Assembly: GCF_042646085.1 (NCBI RefSeq)
Contig: NZ_JBHRSZ010000007.1
Coordinates: 496,001-560,000 of the forward strand
Direction: 5' to 3'
From: Litoribrevibacter euphylliae
GTDB taxonomy: Bacteria > Pseudomonadota > Gammaproteobacteria > Pseudomonadales > Litoribrevibacteraceae
DNA: 64,000 nt
Shown piece by piece: positions 32,594 to 40,275 of this stretch; the first letter of the stretch is position 1; every line of letters begins with the position of its first letter. A program made the position numbers and the translations under genes. The notes under the pieces are model-generated. The model had not been told where the DNA came from. It did no database searches and saw nothing but the letters and a program-made list of their open reading frames with translations.

Positions 32594-33487
32594 AACACCT
32601 TACATCTCAAAGCCCTGTTGTTAGCCATTGAAACCGGTTCCATTTCTGCGGCGGCGCGTAAGTTGGGTAAGACGCAGCCCCAAGTCAGCCAGTGGATCTC
32701 GGATCTGGAATGCGATCTGGGTGTGACCTTTTTTGAGCGTAGCGGCAATAAGACCTCGTTAACTGAGGATGGGCAACGCCTGTTGCCTGCACTCACGCAC
32801 AGTCTTGGGCAATTGGATCACTTCATCGACAGCGCTTATACCTTAGCAAAAGCGGAGCCGACGGTACTGAATATCGGCATTGAACACTTCCTACCTGAAA
32901 GTGCCTTCTTGCAACCGCTGACTGAGATACTTAGCTCCTCTGAAACGGCGTCGTTGAATGTGGATGTCTATCGTGATGACAAAGTAGGCTTAGTAGCAGC
33001 CTTAGCTGCTGGTGAGGTGGATTTGATCCTGATTCATGAGTCGGAGATCGTCCATCACTCACAGTGTGAGTATTGTCGTTTGGGCGGTTATCACGAAATC
33101 TTGGTGTGCGGTGTTGAACATCCGCTCGCCAAGGAGACAACGGTCTCTACCGCGTTGTTGAGCCAGTATCGTGAGTTAGTGTGGGGCGACGCAGATGCCG
33201 ATTCGAATGATGGTTTTAGCCCAAGCTATGGCGTCTTTTCAGACGTCTCCACCGTCACTCAATTACTTATTCAACACCAAGGCTTTGCCTTTTTGCCGAA
33301 AGACGCTGTGAAGTCTCTGATCGACAGTGGTCAGCTGGTGGCGTTGGACTGTGATTTTGAAACCCAAACCATCGCGCGACGAGTGGAGCTGTGCTGGCGC
33401 AACGGACTGGCCTTGTCGAAGCGAGGCAAGGCGGTGATCACTGCTTTTCAGCAGCATCACCAGTTGGTGACCGGGTTGCAGCGCTAA
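32591..33487 (+). CDS. LysR-family transcriptional regulator
   Basis: A 298-residue regulator with an N-terminal winged helix-turn-helix (LKALLLAIETGSISAAARKLGKTQPQVSQWISDLE) and a periplasmic-binding-like effector domain. The recognition helix KTQPQVSQW is slightly unusual (QPQVS where QPAVS is common). The ATG at 32591 is preferred over the TTG six bases earlier. Its end overlaps by 50 bases the end of the convergent membrane-protein gene. The target is unknown. Confidence 0.9.
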   Translation: MNTLHLKALLLAIETGSISAAARKLGKTQPQVSQWISDLECDLGVTFFERSGNKTSLTEDGQRLLPALTHSLGQLDHFIDSAYTLAKAEPTVLNIGIEHFLPESAFLQPLTEILSSSETASLNVDVYRDDKVGLVAALAAGEVDLILIHESEIVHHSQCEYCRLGGYHEILVCGVEHPLAKETTVSTALLSQYRELVWGDADADSNDGFSPSYGVFSDVSTVTQLLIQHQGFAFLPKDAVKSLIDSGQLVALDCDFETQTIARRVELCWRNGLALSKRGKAVITAFQQHHQLVTGLQR

Positions 33488-33878
33488 GAGCGTCCCACCA
33501 ATCAAAGACATACAGCGCGGCATAAATGGGCAGCAATGCCCAGAGCAGCGGATCATCCCATAACCAATGCGTGGTGCCGATCGTCGCCAAGGCGAGAATC
33601 ATTAATTCACTGATTCCGATTAACAGAAACAACTTGGTGAAATGCACCAGATGGCGGTGTATCGGGTTGCTCAGTGTTGTTTTCTGGTAGGTAGCTTCAA
33701 ACAGGCCGACAATGCCGGCTGCCATCAATAATCCCACCACGGCAAGAATGGCCGACTGATTTTCCTGCTCCATGTGGCGCATGCTGTCGAAGGTGTTGGC
33801 GTATAACCAAGGACCTATCATTAGCAGTAACAACACCTGCTTGGTCGCTACTTCGACGTAGAAACGTTGTACGGCCAT
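33438..33878 (-). CDS. Four-helix inner-membrane protein of unknown function
   Basis: A 146-residue protein with four predicted membrane helices (about residues 13-26, 43-60, 80-100 and 110-126) and a short hydrophilic tail. No family is recognised. Its ATG is preceded by AAGGAA, supplied by the last copy of a 15-base tandem repeat that separates it from the amidohydrolase gene upstream. The 3' end overlaps the LysR gene. Confidence 0.65.
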   Translation of the reverse strand: MAVQRFYVEVATKQVLLLLMIGPWLYANTFDSMRHMEQENQSAILAVVGLLMAAGIVGLFEATYQKTTLSNPIHRHLVHFTKLFLLIGISELMILALATIGTTHWLWDDPLLWALLPIYAALYVFDWWDALSAATRSPTGDAAEKQ

Positions 33879-33884
33879 ACTGGC

Positions 33885-33939
33885 TTCCTTAATAAAAAGT
33901 TCCTTAACAAAGAGTTCCCTTAATAAAAAGTCCCTTAAT
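33885..33939 (-). repeat. Tandem 15-bp repeats each carrying a Shine-Dalgarno-like core
   Basis: On the minus strand the unit CTTTTTATTAAGGAA recurs as three copies and one partial copy (33885-33899, 33900-33914, 33915-33930, 33931-33939). Each contains AAGGA or AAGGGA; the one nearest the membrane-protein start serves as its ribosome-binding site. The distal end overlaps the stop of the amidohydrolase gene. Confidence 0.75.
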
Positions 33940-35638
33940 CATCAATATCAAACACTATCTTGCCTTGCAGCATCGTCATCCAGATTTCGGTCTTGGCAAT
34001 TTGGTTAATGGACAGCTGTGTGATGTCTTTTTCCAAGATCACCAAGTCTGCGGATTTACCCACATCCAAAGATCCGGTGATGTCCTCAATGCCCAGGCTC
34101 TTGGCGGCATTGATGGTATAGGCGTCGATGGCGGCGTGAACATTGGGTAAGCCGGTTTTGGCCATTTTCAAGCTGTTGGCGATACCAACCAACGGGTTGA
34201 TGCTGTGGACATTCCAGTCGCTACTAAGCGACAGGTTGGCACCGGTGTCGTAGATGGCTCTGAGGTTCATCATCGCAAGGGTGCGCATTTTACCGAGAAA
34301 GAATTCGGCCCAGCCGTGATCGTGTTCCGCTACATAGTCCGAACCGACCTGAAAATCGGCAGTGACATCCAGCTCAGCAAAACGTGGTACATCCTTCGGG
34401 TTCACTAATTCAACGTGCGTTAGGGTGTAGAGCAATTTCGTGGCTTGTTGTTTCGTGCTTTGTTGTTTCTCTTGTGTGCGCTTTACATGTTCAATGGCGT
34501 TGAGCGATTCGCGAATGGCACCGTCACCAATGGCGTGAATATGGGCGCTGTAGCCCAGTGTTGCCAGCTCGCTCAACCAGGTTTTCATCTGATTCGGTGG
34601 AATGTAGTTAATGCCAAACGGCTCATCAGGAATGTGGGTATCATGATAAGGGTCAAGCGTTTTGGCGGTGCCGTTAACAAAGATGCCATCACTGTACATC
34701 TTGACTTGATTGGTCAGCAGCAAGCCGGAACGATCCGTGGTGTGGATGGTTTTCAAATAGTCCAATTGAGGGGCCATGGCATCGGTGGGGTAAATCCACG
34801 GGCGAAGTGAAACGCGGGCAGTGAGATCACCGGCTTTTTCGGCCTCTTTCCACACCTCGTACCAACCGCGTTTCCAATACAAACGACCATCGCCAATAGT
34901 GGTAATGCCGTGGGCAGCGGCTTCGGCCAAGCCGATCATTAAGCCCTTATAACTCTGATCGAATTGATTCTTGAGGCTGTTCCAGGCCATTTCCATCACA
35001 ATGTCACCGGCGTTATCCAACAGGATACCGTTTAGCTCGCCGGTGGTTTCATCTTTCAGAATCTTTCCGCCTTGAGGTTCTGGCGTCCGTGAGGTGATGC
35101 CTGCCTCCGCCAGCGCAACCGAATTGACCCACATGGAATGGGAGGTCTGCTCCATGATCACCACAGGCTGATCCGGAAAAATTCGGTCGATCACTTCCAG
35201 CGGCGTGTGACGATTATCTTCATGCAGTACGGCATCAATCGAAAAACCGTAACCTATCAACCATTCATCAGGGTTGGCATGACGCCGACATGCTTTGAGA
35301 TAGGGAATTTGCTCATCCGCAAGAGCATCCATATCCAGCTCGCAGTTGCCTCCGGCTTCGGATGCTGCTTCAAATACATGATTGTGGTTGTCGATAAAAC
35401 CGGGCATGACAAAAGCGTATTCGAGATCAATGACTTCGGTGTTGGCAGTACGGTAGCCCGCCAACGCTTCACTATCACCAATATCGAGGATTTTCCCGTC
35501 GAGAATAGCGATGGCATCGGCCTGTTCGTATCCGTAAATCGTAGCGTTGGTAAGCAGTGTATCAGCGTGATCGCTGGCAAAGGTGTTGAGACTCATAGTT
35601 AAGCAAGCCATTAGTTTGAGTGACGTTGGTAAGTGCAT
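33935..35638 (-). CDS. Exported amidohydrolase (YtcJ-like, amidohydrolase 3 family)
   Basis: A 567-residue metal-dependent hydrolase with a cleavable signal peptide (SLNTFAS). The metal site begins with GFIDNHNHVFEA; HIHAIGDGAIRESLNAIEH and TLTHVELVNPKDVPRFAELDV are the later metal-ligand strands, and LSSDWNVHSINPL carries the aspartate. YtcJ-like members hydrolyse amide or ester bonds of varied substrates; none can be named here. The four-helix membrane protein follows in the same direction and may be co-transcribed. Confidence 0.87.
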   Translation of the reverse strand: MHLPTSLKLMACLTMSLNTFASDHADTLLTNATIYGYEQADAIAILDGKILDIGDSEALAGYRTANTEVIDLEYAFVMPGFIDNHNHVFEAASEAGGNCELDMDALADEQIPYLKACRRHANPDEWLIGYGFSIDAVLHEDNRHTPLEVIDRIFPDQPVVIMEQTSHSMWVNSVALAEAGITSRTPEPQGGKILKDETTGELNGILLDNAGDIVMEMAWNSLKNQFDQSYKGLMIGLAEAAAHGITTIGDGRLYWKRGWYEVWKEAEKAGDLTARVSLRPWIYPTDAMAPQLDYLKTIHTTDRSGLLLTNQVKMYSDGIFVNGTAKTLDPYHDTHIPDEPFGINYIPPNQMKTWLSELATLGYSAHIHAIGDGAIRESLNAIEHVKRTQEKQQSTKQQATKLLYTLTHVELVNPKDVPRFAELDVTADFQVGSDYVAEHDHGWAEFFLGKMRTLAMMNLRAIYDTGANLSLSSDWNVHSINPLVGIANSLKMAKTGLPNVHAAIDAYTINAAKSLGIEDITGSLDVGKSADLVILEKDITQLSINQIAKTEIWMTMLQGKIVFDIDD

Positions 35639-35884
35639 GGTGTGTTCCTGACCCTCTCAACAGAGCAGGGCGTAAAAAGAATGAATTTATGACGTGCTGA
35701 AAATTACCATAGCTCAAAGCTGAGCAAAAAATAGTCACTATATGGGTTTTGGGATGGTGGGGTTAGGAAAGTGCAGAGTATTGATGTGGTAGGAGTTGGA
35801 GTAGATGAGCTTTATTTTTTAGTAACGGTATTCTTGGCTTTGTTAGATTTGAGGCTAGCAACAAAATTAATATTCATCCTTGAG

Positions 35885-36193
35885 CTAAATGTCTTCATTC
35901 GATGAACTGTCTTGATGAAATATAACCTGTCGTTCTGGAAATTCTTTTGCGTAATCTTGAAGGCACTCTATAAAGCCGTCATGCAATTCTGGGAGAAAAC
36001 CCTTTAGAGCTGCGAGACCTTTTATTTTCAAGGTTTTTGGCATAGAAGATTGATCGTTATCTGTGATGCAAGCCCAGAATGCATCTAGGTTATTTCCATA
36101 ATAGTCAGGAAGGTTGAGCGTCTTTGATATGTACTTATGAAACGCTTCTTCATCCATAATACCTGTTATATTTATGAGTAATTCTTCATTCAT
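35885..36193 (-). CDS. Barstar-family RNase inhibitor
   Basis: A 102-residue protein matching barstar: EEAFHKYISKTLNLPDYYGNNLDAFWACI carries the conserved LPDYYGNNLDAFW motif that binds the active site of barnase-type RNases, followed by the C-terminal strands. It would protect the cell from a cognate ribonuclease toxin. No barnase-like gene is in the window. It sits in an AT-rich stretch with two other unknown minus-strand genes, which looks like an orphan immunity cluster. Confidence 0.88.
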   Translation of the reverse strand: MNEELLINITGIMDEEAFHKYISKTLNLPDYYGNNLDAFWACITDNDQSSMPKTLKIKGLAALKGFLPELHDGFIECLQDYAKEFPERQVIFHQDSSSNEDI

Positions 36194-36250
36194 TATTTTG
36201 AGTGCTAATAGCTAGCTTACTAAGCAAAGTGTGTCGTCTGGTTAACTGTT

Positions 36251-36781
36251 TCAACCCTCAGAATTGATGTTCGGCCAGTCTTTAATTTGTTTATGCTTGT
36301 GACTTACCGAAAAATAGTACCAATTTTGCCACCCTTTACCGAATACATCGATTAACTTACTTTCAAGTTCTTCCGATTTTGTCTGTTCATACACGTAACC
36401 CAACAGGCGAATTGTATCTGGGTTTACTGTTAAGCTAGCAAAAAGATCATGCATACCCCTATGACTTTGCTCCATCAAAACAATATATGCATCACAAGAT
36501 AAATCACTCCAATCTTTTTGCCACTCGGGGTTACCATCGTATATTTCATCGTAATCGCTTACCCATATAAATTCGGAATTTGCCCAAGAACCGCAAAAAG
36601 TTTCACTAAACAAACCTTTTGGCTTATCACGGATATGAGGTTCACTGATTAGGTATAAAACTGAAGACGATAAAAACCAGTCATTAACAAGATGTGATAT
36701 AGAGCTATGACTGATATATGGAGATGGGCGTATATACTCTTTCTTTGTTTTATTTGCTAATGCAACATAATCTAATCCCAT
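36251..36781 (-). CDS. Hypothetical protein, 176 aa (possible immunity protein)
   Basis: A soluble, acidic, aromatic-rich protein (WFLSSSVLYLISEP, WQKDWSDLSCDAYIVLMEQSHRGMHDLF). It has no signal peptide or clear membrane helix. I do not recognise a family; the size, composition and position next to barstar are what one sees among polymorphic-toxin immunity proteins. Codon usage is AT-rich compared with the flanking metabolic genes, suggesting transfer. Confidence 0.6.
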   Translation of the reverse strand: MGLDYVALANKTKKEYIRPSPYISHSSISHLVNDWFLSSSVLYLISEPHIRDKPKGLFSETFCGSWANSEFIWVSDYDEIYDGNPEWQKDWSDLSCDAYIVLMEQSHRGMHDLFASLTVNPDTIRLLGYVYEQTKSEELESKLIDVFGKGWQNWYYFSVSHKHKQIKDWPNINSEG

Positions 36782-36821
36782 ACGATCCTCATCAGACGGT
36801 TAACGCTTTTTATTAGATGCT

Positions 36822-37064
36822 TTAGAAATCAAAGGAATCATCTAGATTAATACTCCCTTCATCATACTTTTTCTGAATTTCTTCTGCACTTATAGCTTCT
36901 GCTCCTATTACCTTAAAGCTTCCGAATAGAGCACTATTAGGATCACACAATAAATGCTCAAGTTCTGCACTATCAATGTCTACTGTTTTATATTCTGGAT
37001 CTAACTCTTTTCCTGTGCTGTCTGTTCTTTGTTTTCTTAAGACTATTCTAACTGGGTGTTCCAT
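36822..37064 (-). CDS. Hypothetical protein, 80 aa
   Basis: A small acidic protein (EHPVRIVLRKQRTDSTGKE, ending DDSFDF). No family is recognised. AGAGAGG lies upstream of the ATG. It is the first of three co-directional AT-rich genes ending with barstar and may share their transcript. Confidence 0.55.
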   Translation of the reverse strand: MEHPVRIVLRKQRTDSTGKELDPEYKTVDIDSAELEHLLCDPNSALFGSFKVIGAEAISAEEIQKKYDEGSINLDDSFDF

Positions 37065-37590
37065 CTTGTCCTCTCTCTAATCAAAAAATATATAACGCTG
37101 TGATAAATGGTGAGTAATTTCTTAACCAGTACACACATATCATTAAAACAATAACCTAATACATGCTGACAGGTATGTTAACCACTAATTTTATCAACAA
37201 GCTTTATTCCTGAAACGAGATAGTGTTTCAGCGAATAATCACACTGGGACAAAAGCAGAGTTATATTCTCTGAATTCAGGCGAAGATAGAGGATGAAGAA
37301 TGCGTAACCGAATTCGATTCGGGTGAGCGAGTTCAGATACACAGAAGAGGACGTTGAACTCACTCAGTCAAAGCTTCCTGAACGGCTGCTGCAATGGCAG
37401 TCTGCTTGGGCATTGATACCTATGGTGATGACTGGCATACATGCGCTCATATATCTACTGATTAAAGGGCGAAAGTCTCAAGGTTTATTCGTAAGCTTTT
37501 CATTCTTATAACTATACTTTTAGGGATATTTTGGGGGTCTGAATCGGCCTCTCCTTTGTCCTATGTCTTTCCATCCTGTATAGAGTTTGA
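37065..37590. other. Intergenic region with hairpins and one doubtful small gene
   Basis: It contains CTGAAAC-GAGATAGT-GTTTCAG (about 37211-37232), a small palindrome CCGAATTCGATTCGG (about 37309-37323), and a possible 62-codon frame at 37323-37511. AT content is high in the first half, continuing from the barstar island. Confidence 0.5.
37323..37511 (+). CDS. Doubtful small membrane protein, 62 aa
   Basis: A 62-codon frame from GTG encodes a charged N terminus and one hydrophobic segment (ALIPMVMTGIHALIYLLI). There is no convincing Shine-Dalgarno sequence, and the protein ends abruptly, so it may be the remnant of a larger gene. It is adjacent to the PAS-GGDEF gene. Low confidence. Confidence 0.3.
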   Translation: MSEFRYTEEDVELTQSKLPERLLQWQSAWALIPMVMTGIHALIYLLIKGRKSQGLFVSFSFL

Positions 37591-39333
37591 ATGATGCTTA
37601 AAAAGCGACTGTCCCGAGCTAGTCTGTACTCGTTGTGTGCCTTAGCGATTGGATTGATTGCCCTGATTGGGCGGGTGTTTGAAATCTCTGTGCTGTATCA
37701 GGTCGTGGCCGGTTTTCCAGAGACTTCCTTCAATACCATTACTATGATTGTGTTGATGTCGGCAGCCTTGCTGATTCGAGACACAGTGTCCTCACACACC
37801 TGTTCTTTCTGGGCGGTATTTTCCTTGGCCGGAATCGTGGGTTGTTGGTCGTTGATGAACCTGATTGAGTTTGTCTCGGGCAGTTATTATGGCTTGGTAC
37901 AGTTGGACGTCTCAGGGGAATTACGATTGGCTTCGCTGGTTTCCTCGCCTCACACCAGTTGGCTGTTTTTCTTATTGTCATCCGCGATGTTGACCGGCTT
38001 GCTTGTCGACCCAAAACAGGCGTTTCATGGCGAGCAGTTGCTGGTGATCATTGCTGCCTTCTTTGAACTGATCTTTTTTACCGGTTACCTCAATCAAATG
38101 CCTCTGTTTTACTCGGGAGAGTTTTCGTTAGGTATTTCACTGGTGACCTTGAGTGCCATGGTGTGTTTGACCGTTTCGGTGTTGTTGCTGCATAGAGATA
38201 AAGGGTATATGAAGACTCTGTTCCAGCAGCGAACAGGCAGCTATCTGTTACGCCGAGGGTTGATCTTTGTGCTGGTAGGTTTGGTGACGTTATCCCAACT
38301 GCGTAACTTGTTGACGAGTTATGAACTGGTGATTTCCGATGGCATTGTGATTGCGCTGTTGTTAGCAATGGCGTTGGTTTTTCTTTATAGCTATGCCGTT
38401 AAGATTAATGCCATCGAAGAAGGCAAAGACCGTGTCGAAGGTTATTTTGAAGAGGTTTTTAACGCTTCGCCTAATGGCATGGTGTTGGTAGATCGCCGTG
38501 GTGAAATCTTGTTGGTCAATGAGTATCTTGCAACGCTGTCCCAGTATTCAGCTAATGAGCTCAAGGGCATGGCTATTGAAACTCTGGTACCCAAACACAT
38601 GCGTCGACAACATCAAATTGATCGTGAAAATTATGTCCAGAACCCTCGACGACGGCTTGCTGGCACAGGAAGGCGTTTAGCGTTGCTGAAAAAAGACGGT
38701 AGTAGTTGCCCGGTAGATGTGTCGATTTCTCCGGCGCATATCAATGGAAAGCAGATTACCGTTGCCGCCGTGGTGGATTTAAAGCACCGAATCAAACTGG
38801 AAGAGAACCTTCAATATCTTGAACGTAAAGCCTATTTGGATGCATTAACGCAAATCAACAATCGTGAATGGTTTGAAGAATCGATCCATTTCTTTCTGGA
38901 AGGGGCGCGTCGTTTAAATAAAAAGGTGGCGTTTTGTTTTTGTGATCTTGATGGCTTCAAACAGATTAACGATGACCATGGTCATGGTATTGGTGACGAT
39001 GTTTTAATCGAAGTGTCCAAGCGCATGAAGCAGGTGACGAGAAAAGGCGATGCGGTCATTCGCTACGGTGGTGATGAGTTCCTGATCATTCTTAACCACA
39101 TTAGTCAGGCCAGTGATGTCGATCGGGTAATGAAGGCACTGCTGAATGTTATGAGTACGCCTATCGTGATTGGCAACCTGGCGCTAACCTGCAGTGCTTC
39201 TATTGGTGTCAGTTTATTCCCGGATGATGGTTTGGAACCACAGGAATTAGTCGAACAGGCAGACCATTCGTTGTATAAAGTGAAAAGCGAAGGCAAGAAT
39301 AACTACGCCTTCGGATCGCCTAAAGTGAAATAG
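37591..39333 (+). CDS. Membrane PAS-GGDEF diguanylate cyclase
   Basis: A 580-residue inner-membrane c-di-GMP synthase. Residues 1-275 hold about eight hydrophobic helices forming a membrane sensor; a PAS domain follows at about 285-400 (YFEEVFNASPNGMVLVDRRGEILLVNEYL) and a GGDEF domain at 410-575. The active site GGDEF is at residues 493-497, and the I-site R484-K-G-D487 lies five residues upstream, so product inhibition is expected, unlike the cyclase at 3479. ALTQINNREWF replaces the usual LTGLxNRR motif. It lies about 95 bases before the CBS gene. Confidence 0.9.
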   Translation: MMLKKRLSRASLYSLCALAIGLIALIGRVFEISVLYQVVAGFPETSFNTITMIVLMSAALLIRDTVSSHTCSFWAVFSLAGIVGCWSLMNLIEFVSGSYYGLVQLDVSGELRLASLVSSPHTSWLFFLLSSAMLTGLLVDPKQAFHGEQLLVIIAAFFELIFFTGYLNQMPLFYSGEFSLGISLVTLSAMVCLTVSVLLLHRDKGYMKTLFQQRTGSYLLRRGLIFVLVGLVTLSQLRNLLTSYELVISDGIVIALLLAMALVFLYSYAVKINAIEEGKDRVEGYFEEVFNASPNGMVLVDRRGEILLVNEYLATLSQYSANELKGMAIETLVPKHMRRQHQIDRENYVQNPRRRLAGTGRRLALLKKDGSSCPVDVSISPAHINGKQITVAAVVDLKHRIKLEENLQYLERKAYLDALTQINNREWFEESIHFFLEGARRLNKKVAFCFCDLDGFKQINDDHGHGIGDDVLIEVSKRMKQVTRKGDAVIRYGGDEFLIILNHISQASDVDRVMKALLNVMSTPIVIGNLALTCSASIGVSLFPDDGLEPQELVEQADHSLYKVKSEGKNNYAFGSPKVK

Positions 39334-39428
39334 CCAGTAATGAACTCTTTCACGGATTTGGCTCTATGGTTTGGTCAAAGTTGGCTATCTTAAAAGCTGT
39401 GTGTATTTCTTTAATGAAGGATCTTTAA

Positions 39429-39842
39429 ATGAAAATCAAAGACGTGATGACTTCCGACGTTGCAACCTTAAACGCTAATGCTACCTTGGCGCAGGCACGT
39501 GAGTTAATGGAGTCGAAACGCATTCGTCAGATTCCGATTGTGGATAAAGAAGGCAAAGTTGAAGGCATCATCTCTAAGCGTGACATCTATGCTGCCAGTG
39601 TCTCCAATCTGTCGGAAAACTATGAGCGCAGTAAAAATCTTTTGGAAGGCCGTCTTCAGATCTCGGAAATCATGACCACCGACGTTGAAACCATTGAGGC
39701 GTCTGAGTCTTTGTCTTCGGCTGCGGTTAAGCTTCAAGAATTGCGGGTCGGTGCACTACCGGTTGTGGAAAATGGCAAGCTGGTAGGAGTGATTTCAAGC
39801 TCGGATTTCTTGGGCATCGCGGTGATGTTGTTGGAGAAGTAG
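39429..39842 (+). CDS. Two-CBS-domain protein
   Basis: A 137-residue protein made of two CBS domains (residues about 1-60 and 77-135; VKDVMTSDVATLNANATLAQA and ISEIMTTDVETIEASESL). Such pairs bind adenosine nucleotides and act as regulatory modules; no catalytic domain is attached. GAAGGATC precedes the ATG. Confidence 0.9.
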   Translation: MKIKDVMTSDVATLNANATLAQARELMESKRIRQIPIVDKEGKVEGIISKRDIYAASVSNLSENYERSKNLLEGRLQISEIMTTDVETIEASESLSSAAVKLQELRVGALPVVENGKLVGVISSSDFLGIAVMLLEK

Positions 39843-40275
39843 TCGCTTCTTACAAAAATGATGAAGCTTGGAAGCTGTCTGTCATACTCTTTTAAGAACT
39901 TGAATTAATTTGTCATGCTTGAGCATCTGGTGATCAGTTTAGTACTTGGTGTATTTATGGTTTTGAGTATAAAAATTGTTCAAACGATCGTTTAATTTTC
40001 TTGAATGCTGCCGACGTTCTGGTATGTTTCATATCCAAGGATTGGATATGATCAATTTCAGAAGCTTTGTGTGACTAAGGAAAGTCTGATTTGCTCTGCT
40101 TTTGATTAGGTTTACGAGGCCTAATCCCTTTATCCCCGCTTTTTCTGAACTCCCTGTTTTCTAGGGATGATCGTTTTAAATTCCTGCCAAATAATAACGA
40201 AATAGCACAGTAGCCAGTTTTCTAAGTACGGCTTGTTCATCCGTATCTTTAGGTGCTGCTAACGAAGGTGATTCT
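39843..40275. other. Intergenic region with two perfect hairpins
   Basis: CATATCC-AAGGATT-GGATATG at 40030-40050 and GATTAGG-TTTACGAGG-CCTAATC at 40104-40126 stand in the leader of the FG-GAP lipoprotein gene. Neither has a full T tract. I see no coding sequence and no known riboswitch consensus. Confidence 0.5.

Noticed and set aside
33965..35602. Several plus-strand frames of 60-154 codons opposite the amidohydrolase gene
   Set aside because: The minus-strand protein has a signal peptide and full family motifs; the plus-strand frames have none.
37178..37363. 61-codon minus-strand frame upstream of the barstar island
   Set aside because: There is no ribosome-binding site and it covers hairpins and the start of another weak frame; nothing supports translation.
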